A stretch of DNA of 59,781 nucleotides from Variovorax boronicumulans NBRC 103145. Its GTDB lineage: Bacteria > Pseudomonadota > Gammaproteobacteria > Burkholderiales > Burkholderiaceae_C. Under the pieces are notes generated by a model, which saw nothing but the letters and a program-made list of their open reading frames with translations, made no database searches and had not been told where the DNA came from. The stretch lies in contig NZ_BCUS01000030.1 in NCBI RefSeq assembly GCF_001591345.1, positions 1-59,781 on the forward strand. The letters run 5' to 3'. The translations under genes were made by a program, and so were the position numbers. Positions 40,348 to 48,530 of this stretch are shown here, one piece after another (position 1 is the stretch's first letter; the number at the start of each line of letters is the position of its first letter).

Positions 40348-42855
40348 CTAGCGCCCCGGCGTCAGCTGGATCCGTTCCACCGTTTCTTTCTCGACCGCGC
40401 CGCGGCTGTAGACCAGCGGCACGTACTTGCCTTCGAGCCACAGCGGCGCGAGGTCGCGGTAGTTCGGGCTGTCGGGGTTGCCCGACTGGCCCGGCGTGTT
40501 GATGACGCGCGAGGCGTCCCAGTTGCCGACGTCGAGCACCATGCGGAACGACGCGCCCGAGGTCAGCTTGTAGTCGTTCGCGCGGTAGGTGGCCGCCATC
40601 GGCGTGAATGACGAACCGGACATCGGCCAGTCGCCCACCTCGAGCTTCTTGCGCGTGGCCGCATCGACCACGCCGCCCAGCGGATGCCGGAACTCGGCGC
40701 GGTGCAAGGCGCCCCACTTCCACGCCGCCGGGTCGGGCCCGAGCTTGGCGGACAGTTCCTGCATGGCGGCGGGCAAGGTCGTCAGCAGCAAGGCGTCGCG
40801 CTGCGCGTTGCTCACCCAGCCGGACGGGTTCTCCAGCAGCAGCACCATGCGCGTGTTGTCGCCGGGCGCGGCCAGCGCGGCAGCGGCATCGCCCGCCCCC
40901 GCCTTGAGCACGGCCTGGCGCAGGAACTTGCTGCTCCACACCTCGTACAGCGCGGCGGCCGCGCTGTCGCGGTCCATGGCGCCGTCCCAGCCTTGCAGCA
41001 AGCGCAGCGCCGCCGTGGTCTGGGCGTCGTCGCTGCGTTGGCCGGCCAGCAGCTTCAGCAGCCGCTGCGCCGGCGTCGCGACGATGTCGTTCTGCATGCG
41101 CTCCGAGTCTTCGATGGTGAAGCGCGAACCCGCCGCCACCTTGGCCGCGAACAGTTCCTTGAGCCGGCGCGCGCGGGCCGCATCGCTCCATTCGTAGCCC
41201 ACGCCCTTCTTCGCAGCCGGATGGTCGGGCGGGATGTTGTTCTCGTTGGCCGTGACCACGTAGCCGCGCGCGGGGTTGAACTCCGAGGGCAGCTCGTCGC
41301 CGTTGCGAAAGCCCGACCATTCATAGCGGCCGTCGCCCGGCACGGGCAGGAGGCCGTCCCAGTTCGGGCGGATCGGCGTGAGCCCGCCCGGAATCCAGCC
41401 GACGTTGCCGCTGCTGTCGGCATACACCTGGTTCTCGCCCGGTGCGCCCCAGCGGTTCATGGCCGCGCGGAACTGGTCCCAGTTGCGCGCGCGCATGTAG
41501 TCCATCGAACCGAAGTACGGCGCCATGCCGGGCTCCAGCCAGGCGGCGCGCAAGGCGAAGGCGCGGCGCTTGCCGGGCTCCGCGACCAGCACCGGGCCGT
41601 GGCGCGTGAAGGTGTTGACCACCTCGCGCGGCGCGGCCTCGCCCTTGACCGCGATGCGCTCGGTGACGCGCGTCATCGGCTCCCAGCGGCCCTGGTAGCG
41701 GTACTCCTCGGGGTTGGCCGGGTTCAGCTCGTACACGTACAGGTCTTCCTGGTCCATGTAGAAGCGCGTGAGGCCGAAGGCGATGGTGCCGTTGTGGCCG
41801 ATCGACAGGCCCGGCAGGAAGGGCTCGCCCGCGCCGATGGCGTCCATGCCGGGCGCGCTCAGATGCGTCATGTAGCGCAGGCTCGGTGCGCCGTGCGCGC
41901 GGTGCGGGTCGTTGGCCAGGATGGGCCGGCCCGTGGACGTGAGCTTCGGCGCGATGACCCAGTTGTTGCTGCCGTAGGCGGCGGTGGGATCACCCTGCGA
42001 CGCCTCGTCCTGCTCGGCCTTCGCGGCCATCGCCTCGGCGCTGCCGGGCAGCAGCGCGACCGGCGCGGAAGACGCACCCGCGTTCATGCCCACGCGCGTG
42101 TTCTCCTTGGTGAAGCGCGGCGCATCGGTCGCCCGCAGGTAGGCCGCGCGCAGTTCTGCCGCAGGAAGGGTGCAAGGGTCCAAGCCGTCGGGCACCTTGG
42201 GCGTCACCGGCGGATCGAGTTCGCGGCGCAGCCAGTCGGCCTTGGCGCCCGACGCGCCGGCGCAGAACGCGCGTGCGCGGTCGACCTCCGAGCTGAAGTT
42301 GAGCGTGAGCCCGTGGTGCCGGATGCGCACCACGTCCTCGGGCGACCAGGTGGCCGGCTGGTAGCCCAGCAGCGCGAACTCGGTCGGCAGCAGCGCGGGC
42401 TGCGCGCGCACCTGCGCCACGTAGGCATTGACGCCGGCCGTGAAGGCCTCGGCCACGCGCTTGGCGTCGGAGCCGTAGGCCAGCCATTCGCGGTACATGT
42501 CGCCGCGATAGAGCACGGCGCGCGCGGCGCGGTCGCTCTCGACCCAGGCGGGGCCGAAGTCCTTCGCCATCTCGCCCAGGCCACGCTTGCGCCACAGGTC
42601 CATCTGCCAGAGCCGGTCGCGCGCGGCGATGAAGCCCTGCGCCACGAAGGCGTCGTAGAGCGTGCCCGCGTACAGGTGCGGCACGCCCCAGCGGTCGACC
42701 AGCACTTCGGCGGGCTTCTCGAGGCCGGGCACCGCGAAGGATGAGGAGGGTCGCGTGGGCGTGTTCACGCCCGGGGCGTTGGACGCACACCCTGCGAGGG
42801 CGAGCACCGCCAGCGACACGGCGCCCAGGGAAAGCCGATGGTTCATTCTCTTCAT
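40348..42855 (-). CDS. Penicillin-acylase-family Ntn hydrolase, lipoprotein
   Basis: An 835-residue self-processing amidase. A lipobox LAGC with C23 after a hydrophobic stretch marks an outer-membrane or periplasmic lipoprotein. A spacer and the beta-chain start follow at G295-S296 in YGSNNWVIAP; S296 is the nucleophile freed by autocleavage. Downstream NDPHRAHGAPS, GLSIGHNGTIAFGLT and TANENNIPPDHPA are family landmarks. Length agrees with acylases of this family. The start at 42855 has GGAG at nine bases. Known members cleave beta-lactam side chains or acyl-homoserine lactones; the substrate cannot be decided here. It is divergent from the PLP enzyme gene and 88 bases before the STN protein gene, with no evident terminator between. 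Confidence 0.9.
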   Translation of the reverse strand: MKRMNHRLSLGAVSLAVLALAGCASNAPGVNTPTRPSSSFAVPGLEKPAEVLVDRWGVPHLYAGTLYDAFVAQGFIAARDRLWQMDLWRKRGLGEMAKDFGPAWVESDRAARAVLYRGDMYREWLAYGSDAKRVAEAFTAGVNAYVAQVRAQPALLPTEFALLGYQPATWSPEDVVRIRHHGLTLNFSSEVDRARAFCAGASGAKADWLRRELDPPVTPKVPDGLDPCTLPAAELRAAYLRATDAPRFTKENTRVGMNAGASSAPVALLPGSAEAMAAKAEQDEASQGDPTAAYGSNNWVIAPKLTSTGRPILANDPHRAHGAPSLRYMTHLSAPGMDAIGAGEPFLPGLSIGHNGTIAFGLTRFYMDQEDLYVYELNPANPEEYRYQGRWEPMTRVTERIAVKGEAAPREVVNTFTRHGPVLVAEPGKRRAFALRAAWLEPGMAPYFGSMDYMRARNWDQFRAAMNRWGAPGENQVYADSSGNVGWIPGGLTPIRPNWDGLLPVPGDGRYEWSGFRNGDELPSEFNPARGYVVTANENNIPPDHPAAKKGVGYEWSDAARARRLKELFAAKVAAGSRFTIEDSERMQNDIVATPAQRLLKLLAGQRSDDAQTTAALRLLQGWDGAMDRDSAAAALYEVWSSKFLRQAVLKAGAGDAAAALAAPGDNTRMVLLLENPSGWVSNAQRDALLLTTLPAAMQELSAKLGPDPAAWKWGALHRAEFRHPLGGVVDAATRKKLEVGDWPMSGSSFTPMAATYRANDYKLTSGASFRMVLDVGNWDASRVINTPGQSGNPDSPNYRDLAPLWLEGKYVPLVYSRGAVEKETVERIQLTPGR

Positions 42856-42953
42856 GCAGTTCGTCTCCGGTCTTGTTGTGGATTGGCAGCGGGCAGTATC
42901 CCGATTTCTGTCACCCGCAGGGTTACAAGGCATGACTTGTAGACTGACGCGCT
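42856..42953. promoter_or_regulatory. Divergent promoter region with TACAAG-N6-CTTGTA operator
   Basis: This 98-base gap separates the divergent acylase and cysteine desulfhydrase-like genes. A perfect inverted repeat TACAAG-N6-CTTGTA occupies 42924-42941, ending 12 bases before the ATG of the PLP enzyme. A site so near the start suggests repression of that gene. On the plus strand TTGTTG and TATCCC, 18 bases apart, are a weak promoter candidate. No regulator gene adjoins. Confidence 0.5.
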
Positions 42954-44033
42954 ATGCAGCCCACCACCCCTTCAACCTCTTCCTGCGACAGCTGGCTCGC
43001 CGGCGCGATCCGCCGCATCGAAGCCGACTACCAGCGCAGCGCCGACACGCACCTCATTCCGCTGCCGCTGCCCGCGCTGGCCGCGCACGGCATCGACCTG
43101 TACCTGAAGGACGAATCGACGCACCCCACCGGCAGCCTCAAGCACCGGCTCGCGCGCTCGCTGTTCCTGTACGCGCTGTGCAACGGCTGGGTGCGCGAAG
43201 GCACGACCATCGTCGAAGCGTCGAGTGGCTCCACCGCCGTGAGCGAGGCCTACTTCGCGCGGCTGCTGGGCCTGCCCTTCATCGCCGTGATGCCGCGCAG
43301 CACCTCGCCCGAGAAGGTCGCGCAGATCGCCTTCTACGGCGCGAGCTGCCACTTCGTGGACCACGCGGCGCAGGTGTACGACGAGGCCCGCGCGCTGGCC
43401 GAGCGCACCGGCGGCCACTACATGGACCAGTTCACCTACGCCGAGCGCGCGACCGACTGGCGCGGCAACAACAACATCGCCGAGAGCATGTTCCAGCAGA
43501 TGGCGCGCGAGCGGCATCCGGTGCCCGCGTGGATCGTGGTGGGCGCCGGCACCGGCGGCACCAGCGCCACCATCGGGCGCTACCTGCGCTTTCGCTGCCA
43601 CGACACGCAGGTGTGCGTGGCCGACCCCGAGGGCTCGGTGTTCTCGGCCTACCACCGCAGCGGCGACGCCACGCTCACGGCGCCCGGCTCGCGCATCGAA
43701 GGCATCGGCCGCCCGCGCGTGGAGCCCAGCTTCGTGCGCACGCTGGTCGACCGCATGCTCGAAGTGCCCAACCTCGACTCGGTGGCCGCCATGCATGCGC
43801 TGTCGGCGCTGCTGGGCCGCAAGGTCGGCCCGTCGACCGGCACCAACTTCGTGGGCATGCTGGCCGTGGCGCACGAGATGCGCGCGGCCGGCCAGCAAGG
43901 CTCGATCCTGTCGCTGCTGTGCGACGCGGGCGAACGCTACCTGCCGAGCTACCACGACGCCGGCTGGGTGCGCAACGCCTTTGGCGACATCGCGCCCGCG
44001 CAGCAACGCATCGACGCGCTGGTGGCAGGTTGA
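42954..44033 (+). CDS. PLP-dependent cysteine synthase/desulfhydrase-family enzyme (Cds1-like)
   Basis: A 359-residue fold-type II PLP enzyme. The cofactor lysine is K63 in [31 protein letters not shown] is the phosphate and substrate loop, and [15 protein letters not shown] is the glycine-rich phosphate-binding loop. The whole series closely resembles Cds1 of mycobacteria, which splits L-cysteine into sulfide, pyruvate and ammonia; cysteine synthase activity is the alternative. The protein has no signal peptide and is cytoplasmic. A perfect dyad upstream (42924-42941) suggests regulated expression. The next gene starts two bases after its stop. Confidence 0.87.
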   Translation: MQPTTPSTSSCDSWLAGAIRRIEADYQRSADTHLIPLPLPALAAHGIDLYLKDESTHPTGSLKHRLARSLFLYALCNGWVREGTTIVEASSGSTAVSEAYFARLLGLPFIAVMPRSTSPEKVAQIAFYGASCHFVDHAAQVYDEARALAERTGGHYMDQFTYAERATDWRGNNNIAESMFQQMARERHPVPAWIVVGAGTGGTSATIGRYLRFRCHDTQVCVADPEGSVFSAYHRSGDATLTAPGSRIEGIGRPRVEPSFVRTLVDRMLEVPNLDSVAAMHALSALLGRKVGPSTGTNFVGMLAVAHEMRAAGQQGSILSLLCDAGERYLPSYHDAGWVRNAFGDIAPAQQRIDALVAG

Positions 44034-44035
44034 CG

Positions 44036-45133
44036 ATGGCCCTGCGCGCATCCGGTGGCCTCATCGCGCGGCGGCAGCTGTTGCTGCTGGCCGCGCTGGC
44101 CGCCTCGGGCGCGCCGCATGCCGCCTGGGCCCTGCCCGCGAAGGCGCTGCAGTTTCCACGCGACTTCGGCAGCCACCCCGAGTTGCGCACCGAGTGGTGG
44201 TACATCACCGGCCACGGCCAGACCGCCACGGGGCGCGCGTTCGGTTTCCAGGTGACCTTCTTCCGCTCGCGCGTCGATGCCACGCAGGCCATGCGCTCGG
44301 CCTTCGCCGCCAAGCAGCTGGTGTTCGCGCACGCCGCCGTCACCGACCTCGAAGGCCGCGTGCTGCGGCACGACCAGCGCATCGCACGCGCGGGCTTCGA
44401 CGTGGCCTCGGCCAGCGAGACCGACACCGACGTGCGGCTGCGCGACTGGTCGCTGGTGCGCGACGCCGGCAGCGGCGCCTACACCGCGCGCATCCCCGCC
44501 GGCGAGTTCACGCTCGACCTGCGCTTCGCGCCGTCGCAGCCCGTGCTGCTGCAGGGCCGCGAAGGCCTGTCGCGCAAAGGCCCCGAGCCCGAGCAGGCGA
44601 GCTACTACTACAGCGAGCCGCAGCTGCAGGCACAGGGCCGCCTCACCTTGCAAGGCCAGGCCCCGTTCGAGATCGCCGGCACCGCCTGGCTCGACCACGA
44701 ATGGAGCGAGGCGCTGATGCACCCCGAGGCCGTGGGCTGGGACTGGATCGGCATGAACCTCGACGACGGCAGCGCGCTCACCGCCTTCCACCTGCGCCGC
44801 CGCGACGGCAGCGCGCTGTGGTCGGGCGGCTCGTTCCGCCCGCGCGGCGGCGCGGCGCGCATCTTCCAGCCCGGCGAGGTGCGCTTCGAGGCGCTGCGCA
44901 GCTGGACCAGCCCGCGCACGCGCGCGAGCTACCCGACACACTGGCGCATCGACACGCCCGCGGGCCGCTTCGAGGTGCAGGCCCTGCTCGACGACCAGGA
45001 ACTGGACAGCCGCGGCTCCACGGGCGGCGTGTACTGGGAAGGGTTGAGCGAGCTGCGCGATGCGCAACAAGGCCGGCGCGTGGGGCGCGGTTACCTCGAG
45101 ATGACGGGGTACGCGGCGCCGCTGCGGCTGTGA
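44036..45133 (+). CDS. CrtC/AttH-like lipocalin-domain protein
   Basis: A 365-residue exported protein. The signal region LIARRQLLLLAALAASGAPH has a twin arginine, so Tat export is possible. ELRTEWWYITGHGQ, GFQVTFFRSRVD and TAWLDHEWSEALM are hallmarks of the hydroxyneurosporene synthase (CrtC)/AttH family, two lipocalin-like domains. True carotenoid hydratases are found with carotenoid genes, of which none is here, so a periplasmic lipid-handling role is more likely. In other genomes AttH-like genes adjoin a FtsX-type ABC permease; here the partner is the Cds1-like enzyme two bases upstream. AGG precedes the ATG at 44036. Confidence 0.83.
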   Translation: MALRASGGLIARRQLLLLAALAASGAPHAAWALPAKALQFPRDFGSHPELRTEWWYITGHGQTATGRAFGFQVTFFRSRVDATQAMRSAFAAKQLVFAHAAVTDLEGRVLRHDQRIARAGFDVASASETDTDVRLRDWSLVRDAGSGAYTARIPAGEFTLDLRFAPSQPVLLQGREGLSRKGPEPEQASYYYSEPQLQAQGRLTLQGQAPFEIAGTAWLDHEWSEALMHPEAVGWDWIGMNLDDGSALTAFHLRRRDGSALWSGGSFRPRGGAARIFQPGEVRFEALRSWTSPRTRASYPTHWRIDTPAGRFEVQALLDDQELDSRGSTGGVYWEGLSELRDAQQGRRVGRGYLEMTGYAAPLRL

Positions 45134-45154
45134 GCCGAAGCACAGCGCGATGGG

Positions 45155-45913
45155 CTACTTCACGCCCTGGCTCAGCGCCTGCGCCGTGTTGCGCGACAGC
45201 GCGCGGACGTGGTCGTCGATCGCCGAAGCGACGGGCGCGAACTCGGCGGTGCTCAACCGCTTGAGGTCGCGCGGCTCCTGGAAATCCTTGAGCTGCCGCA
45301 CCCGTTGCCGCTGCTGGGCGAGCATCGGCTCGTAGGCCGCGAGGTTCAGCGGCGGGTCCATGACGAAGACCTTGGCTTCGATCGCGGGCACCGCGTAGTA
45401 CCGCGTCGACCCCAGCATGCTGCGCGTGAAGAGGCCCGAGTTCTGCATGACGCTCTCGCCACAGGGCCCGCCGGTGCACTCCAGGCGCGCCTGCGTTCGC
45501 GTCGCCTCGACGAGGACCACCGCGGCAATCTGGTCGTCCTTCAGCTTGCGTGTCGCCCACGCCTGCGCAGGATTCGCGATCCATCGATCGTGCTTGAAGA
45601 CGGCCAGCGCGTTGACGGAGGTCGTGGCAAAGCTCGTCAGGCGCACCACCTGGAAGCCGGCCTTTTCGAGCTCCGACGTGAAGGCCTCGTAGACCTTGGC
45701 CGTGGGGTTCCAGGGGAACGGGTACGTGGTCGAGAAGTTGTTGAAGACGGTCGTGCCCACGTGCATGTGTTCCGCAGAGGCGGTGGGGATGCGCACCAGC
45801 AGGCCGACCTTCGCGCCCTTCGCGAGCTGGCCGCCGTTCGGCGGCAGCGGCGGCGGGGTCATGCACCCTGTCAGCGCGAGCGCCACGAAAAGTGCGAGCA
45901 GCCGTCTGCGCAT
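45155..45913 (-). CDS. Lipoprotein of unknown function
   Basis: A 252-residue lipoprotein. The ATG at 45913 has GGAGGAG six bases upstream; the open frame extends 41 codons further but without a ribosome site. MRRRLLALFVALALTGC is a lipoprotein signal with C17 as the lipidated residue, followed by a proline-rich linker. The body (LVRIPTASAEHMHVGTTVF, YEAFTSELEKAGFQVVRL, ARLECTGGPCGESVM) is compact and contains two cysteines seven residues apart that may form a disulfide. I do not recognise the family. It ends 21 bases from the convergent CrtC-like gene. Confidence 0.72.
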   Translation of the reverse strand: MRRRLLALFVALALTGCMTPPPLPPNGGQLAKGAKVGLLVRIPTASAEHMHVGTTVFNNFSTTYPFPWNPTAKVYEAFTSELEKAGFQVVRLTSFATTSVNALAVFKHDRWIANPAQAWATRKLKDDQIAAVVLVEATRTQARLECTGGPCGESVMQNSGLFTRSMLGSTRYYAVPAIEAKVFVMDPPLNLAAYEPMLAQQRQRVRQLKDFQEPRDLKRLSTAEFAPVASAIDDHVRALSRNTAQALSQGVK

Positions 45914-46023
45914 GGGGGTCTCCTCCATCTTCTTGTCGGTGTAGGCCTGTGCGGCCGGGTGCGGATGATTGTGCCGAGCGCTGCATGCGGCGTCGCCACG
46001 GGAACCGGTGGTTTTGGACAGCG

Positions 46024-46042
46024 TCGGCATTGTCAATGCCGA
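46024..46042 (-). other. Hairpin between cupin and lipoprotein genes
   Basis: TCGGCATT-GTC-AATGCCGA is a perfect stem of eight pairs with a three-base loop, 14 bases after the cupin stop. There is no U-tract on either strand, so it may be a Rho-assisted end, a stabilising 3-prime stem or an operator for the lipoprotein gene. Confidence 0.4.
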
Positions 46043-46055
46043 TGAGGGCCGCGAC

Positions 46056-46505
46056 TCACGCCGAGACCGTCACCCCATTGCGCGCCAGCACCGCCAGCAG
46101 CTTCGGAATGTCGGGCGCCGGCCCGACCGGAATCTCGCGGTCGATGGCGGTGAACATCTGCGCGGCCATCGCATCCTGCCCCGTGATCTCGAGCATCTGC
46201 CCGCCGCCCTTGCCGTAGTGAAAGCCATGCACCGTGCCGCGCGGCACGTGCACCAGCGTGCCGGGCTGGCACCGATGCGCCTGGCCGTCGCAGAGGAATT
46301 CGACCTCGCCGCCGAGCACGTAGAACGACTCGTCCCAGTCGTGACTGTGCGGTGGCGGGCCCGTGCCTTCGTCGCCGCGCTGGAAGGTGACGCCGTAGCT
46401 TTGCGTCGAGGCATTCGACGCCAGCACCGTCACCTGCGTGCCGAGCACGTTCAAGGGCGTTTCGCGCCGCTCGGGCGTGAGGACAAAGTACGGAAGAAGG
46501 GCCAT
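46056..46505 (-). CDS. Cupin-domain protein
   Basis: A 149-residue single-cupin protein. Motif 1 is PPPHSHDWDESFYVLGGEVE with two histidines and a glutamate as metal ligands, and motif 2 is PGTLVHVPRGTVHGF with the final histidine. There is no signal peptide, so it is cytoplasmic. Cupins of this plain type include small dioxygenases, isomerases and sensory proteins, and the function cannot be set. Its ribosome-binding site is buried in a strong hairpin (46508-46531), which suggests control of translation. It lies about 107 bases after livM on the same strand. Confidence 0.82.
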   Translation of the reverse strand: MALLPYFVLTPERRETPLNVLGTQVTVLASNASTQSYGVTFQRGDEGTGPPPHSHDWDESFYVLGGEVEFLCDGQAHRCQPGTLVHVPRGTVHGFHYGKGGGQMLEITGQDAMAAQMFTAIDREIPVGPAPDIPKLLAVLARNGVTVSA

Positions 46506-46507
46506 GG

Positions 46508-46531
46508 CCGGCTCCTCGAAGTGGGAGCCGG
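46508..46531 (-). promoter_or_regulatory. Hairpin sequestering the cupin ribosome-binding site
   Basis: On the mRNA CCGGCUCC-CACUUCGA-GGAGCCGG forms eight G-C-rich pairs. The 3-prime arm holds GAGGAG/GGAG, the Shine-Dalgarno sequence, two bases from the end of the arm to the AUG plus the arm remainder (spacing six). Translation would need the stem to open, through a protein, a helper RNA or temperature. Confidence 0.5.
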
Positions 46532-46539
46532 ATTCTGCG

Positions 46540-46553
46540 CCCCGTGCACGGGG
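46540..46553. other. Perfect palindrome CCCCGTGCACGGGG
   Basis: A 14-base perfect palindrome 35 bases before the cupin start. It could be an operator for the cupin gene or a further stem in its leader. It lies between the SD hairpin and the stem structure after livM. Confidence 0.4.
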
Positions 46554-46562
46554 GGCACAAGC

Positions 46563-46605
46563 GGTGGCGCCGCAGGGAGGGTAACCCCCCCGCTGTCACG
46601 CCACC
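46563..46605 (-). terminator. Nested stem-loop after livM
   Basis: Arms GGTGGCG and CGCCACC (seven perfect pairs) enclose a second stem GGGGGGG-TTA-CCCTCCC with one mismatch. It begins eight bases after the livM stop and lacks a U-tract. I read it as the 3-prime structure of the liv transcript, probably stabilising or Rho-related, and not as a classical intrinsic terminator. Confidence 0.35.
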
Positions 46606-46612
46606 GGCATCG

Positions 46613-47599
46613 CTACTTCGCGCGGCGGCGCTCGATGAAGGCGATGATCTCGCCCATGATGCCCTTGCGGAAGGCCAGCACGCAGATCACGAAGATCAGG
46701 CCCGTGACCATGGTGACCGACTCGCCCAGCGTGTTGAACCAGTCGACGGTCGTGATGCGCGCCAGGAAGTTGCCGAGTTCGCCGATCTTGTTCTCGAGCA
46801 GCACCACTACCGCCGAGCCCACGATGGGGCCCGACAGCGTGCCCAGGCCGCCCACCAGCGTCATCAGGATGACCTGGCCCGAGGCGGTCCAGTGCACGTC
46901 GGACAGCGTGGCAAAGCCCAGCACCAGCGTCTTGAGCGAGCCGGCCAGGCCCGACAGCGCGGCCGAGATCACGAAGGCCAGCAGCTTGAAGCGGCTCACG
47001 TCGTAGCCCAGCGACAGCGCGCGCGGCTCGTTTTCCTTGATGCCCTTGAGCACCTGACCGAACGGCGAGTGGATGGTGCGCACGATCAGCAGGAAGGCCG
47101 CGACCACGATCACCAGCGCCACGTAGTACATGGTGAGGTCGTTGGACAGGTCGACGATGCCGAAGAGCTTGCCGCGCGGCACGCCCTGCAGGCCGTCTTC
47201 GCCGCCCGTGAACTTGGCCTGCAGCGCGACGAAGAACATCATCTGCGCGAGCGCCAGCGTGATCATCGCGAAGTAGATGCCCTGGCGGCGGATGGCCAGC
47301 ATGCCGAACAGCCAGCCCAGCAGCGCGCCGGTGAGCGTGCCCGCGATCAGGCCCAGCTCGGGCGTGAGGCCCCAGACCTTGATCGCATGGCCCGCCACGT
47401 ACGCGGAGCCGCCCAGGAAGGCCGCGTGGCCGAAGGACAGCAGGCCGGTGTAGCCCAGCAGCAGGTTGAAGGCCGCGGCGAACAGCGCGAAGCACATGAG
47501 CTTCATCACGAACACCGGGTAGGCGCCGAAGAACGGCGCGAGCACCAGGGCGACCAGCAGCAGCGCGTAGACGACGGTGGAGATTTTTTTCATGTTCAT
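46613..47599 (-). CDS. livM: Branched-chain amino-acid-type ABC transporter permease LivM
   Basis: A 328-residue inner-membrane permease with about nine to ten hydrophobic segments, starting VVYALLLVALVLAPFFGAY. The family signature around LLGYTGLLSFGHAAFLGGSA and the cytoplasmic coupling loop near IKENEPRALSLGYD are present. It would pair with LivH to form the translocation path, powered by LivG and LivF. Its start lies 10 bases after the livH stop. It is the last gene of the liv operon. Confidence 0.92.
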   Translation of the reverse strand: MNMKKISTVVYALLLVALVLAPFFGAYPVFVMKLMCFALFAAAFNLLLGYTGLLSFGHAAFLGGSAYVAGHAIKVWGLTPELGLIAGTLTGALLGWLFGMLAIRRQGIYFAMITLALAQMMFFVALQAKFTGGEDGLQGVPRGKLFGIVDLSNDLTMYYVALVIVVAAFLLIVRTIHSPFGQVLKGIKENEPRALSLGYDVSRFKLLAFVISAALSGLAGSLKTLVLGFATLSDVHWTASGQVILMTLVGGLGTLSGPIVGSAVVVLLENKIGELGNFLARITTVDWFNTLGESVTMVTGLIFVICVLAFRKGIMGEIIAFIERRRAK

Positions 47600-47609
47600 G
47601 CCGCTCGCC

Positions 47610-48485
47610 TTATTTCTCTTTGCCGAACAGGCCGGCGGGGCGGATGAGCAGCACGATGACCATGATCACGAACACAACCGTCGAAGAAGCCTCGGGATAG
47701 AAAACCTTGGTGAGCCCCTCGATCACGCCCAGGCCCAGGCCCGTGAGGATGGCGCCCATGATGGAGCCCATGCCGCCGATCACGACCACCGCGAACACCA
47801 CGATGATGAGGTTCTGCCCCATCAGCGGCGACACCTGCATCACCGGCGCGGCCAGCACGCCGGCGAAGGCGGCGAGCGCACAGCCGAAGGCGTAGGTCAG
47901 CGTGATCATCAACGGCACATTGACGCCGAAGGCTTCCACCAGGCGCGGGTTCTCGGTGCCGGCGCGCAGGTAGGCACCCAGGCGCGTCTTCTCGATCACG
48001 TACCAGGTCGCGAAGCAGATCACCAACGAGGCCACGACCACCCAGGCACGGTAGTTGGGCAGCACCATGAAGCCCAGGTCGGTGGCGCTGGACAGCAGCT
48101 CGGGCGCATCGTAGGGCAGCCCCGACACGCCGTAGACCGAGCGGAACACGCCTTCAATCAGCAACGTGAGGCCCAGCGTGAGCAGCAGGCCGTAGAGGTG
48201 GTCGAGCTTGTAGATCCAGCGCAGCAGCAGCCGTTCGATGACCACGCCGAACAGGCCGATGAGGACCGGCGCGGCGATCAGCATCACCCAGTAGTTGACG
48301 CCCAGGTACTCCATCGCCATCCAGGTGAGGACGGCCCCGAGCATGAACAGCGCGCCGTGCGCGAAGTTGATGACGTTGAGCAAACCGAAGATCACCGCCA
48401 GCCCGAGGCTCAGGATGGCGTAGAACGAGCCGTTGACCAGCCCCAGAAGGAGCTGGCTCAACAAGGCGGGAAGGGAAATGTTCAT
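47610..48485 (-). CDS. livH: Branched-chain amino-acid-type ABC transporter permease LivH
   Basis: A 291-residue permease with about eight membrane segments. LGLAVIFGLLNVINFAHGAL is the LivH signature, and a second conserved stretch is at VEAFGVNVPLMITLTYAFG, the coupling loop. Length matches LivH proteins. It follows the second binding-protein gene by 45 bases; the ribosome site is weak, so translation may depend on coupling. With LivM it forms the membrane heterodimer. Substrates of such systems include branched-chain amino acids, aromatic acids and amides. Confidence 0.92.
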   Translation of the reverse strand: MNISLPALLSQLLLGLVNGSFYAILSLGLAVIFGLLNVINFAHGALFMLGAVLTWMAMEYLGVNYWVMLIAAPVLIGLFGVVIERLLLRWIYKLDHLYGLLLTLGLTLLIEGVFRSVYGVSGLPYDAPELLSSATDLGFMVLPNYRAWVVVASLVICFATWYVIEKTRLGAYLRAGTENPRLVEAFGVNVPLMITLTYAFGCALAAFAGVLAAPVMQVSPLMGQNLIIVVFAVVVIGGMGSIMGAILTGLGLGVIEGLTKVFYPEASSTVVFVIMVIVLLIRPAGLFGKEK

Positions 48486-48530
48486 AAGCGTTTCAACGAA
48501 CCCGGGCGCCGCAAGGGCGCCCGCGGGAGG

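Noticed and set aside
44036..45133. Assigning the CrtC-like protein to carotenoid synthesis
   Set aside because: No other carotenoid gene is in the window and the protein has a signal peptide, which fits the AttH-like group better.
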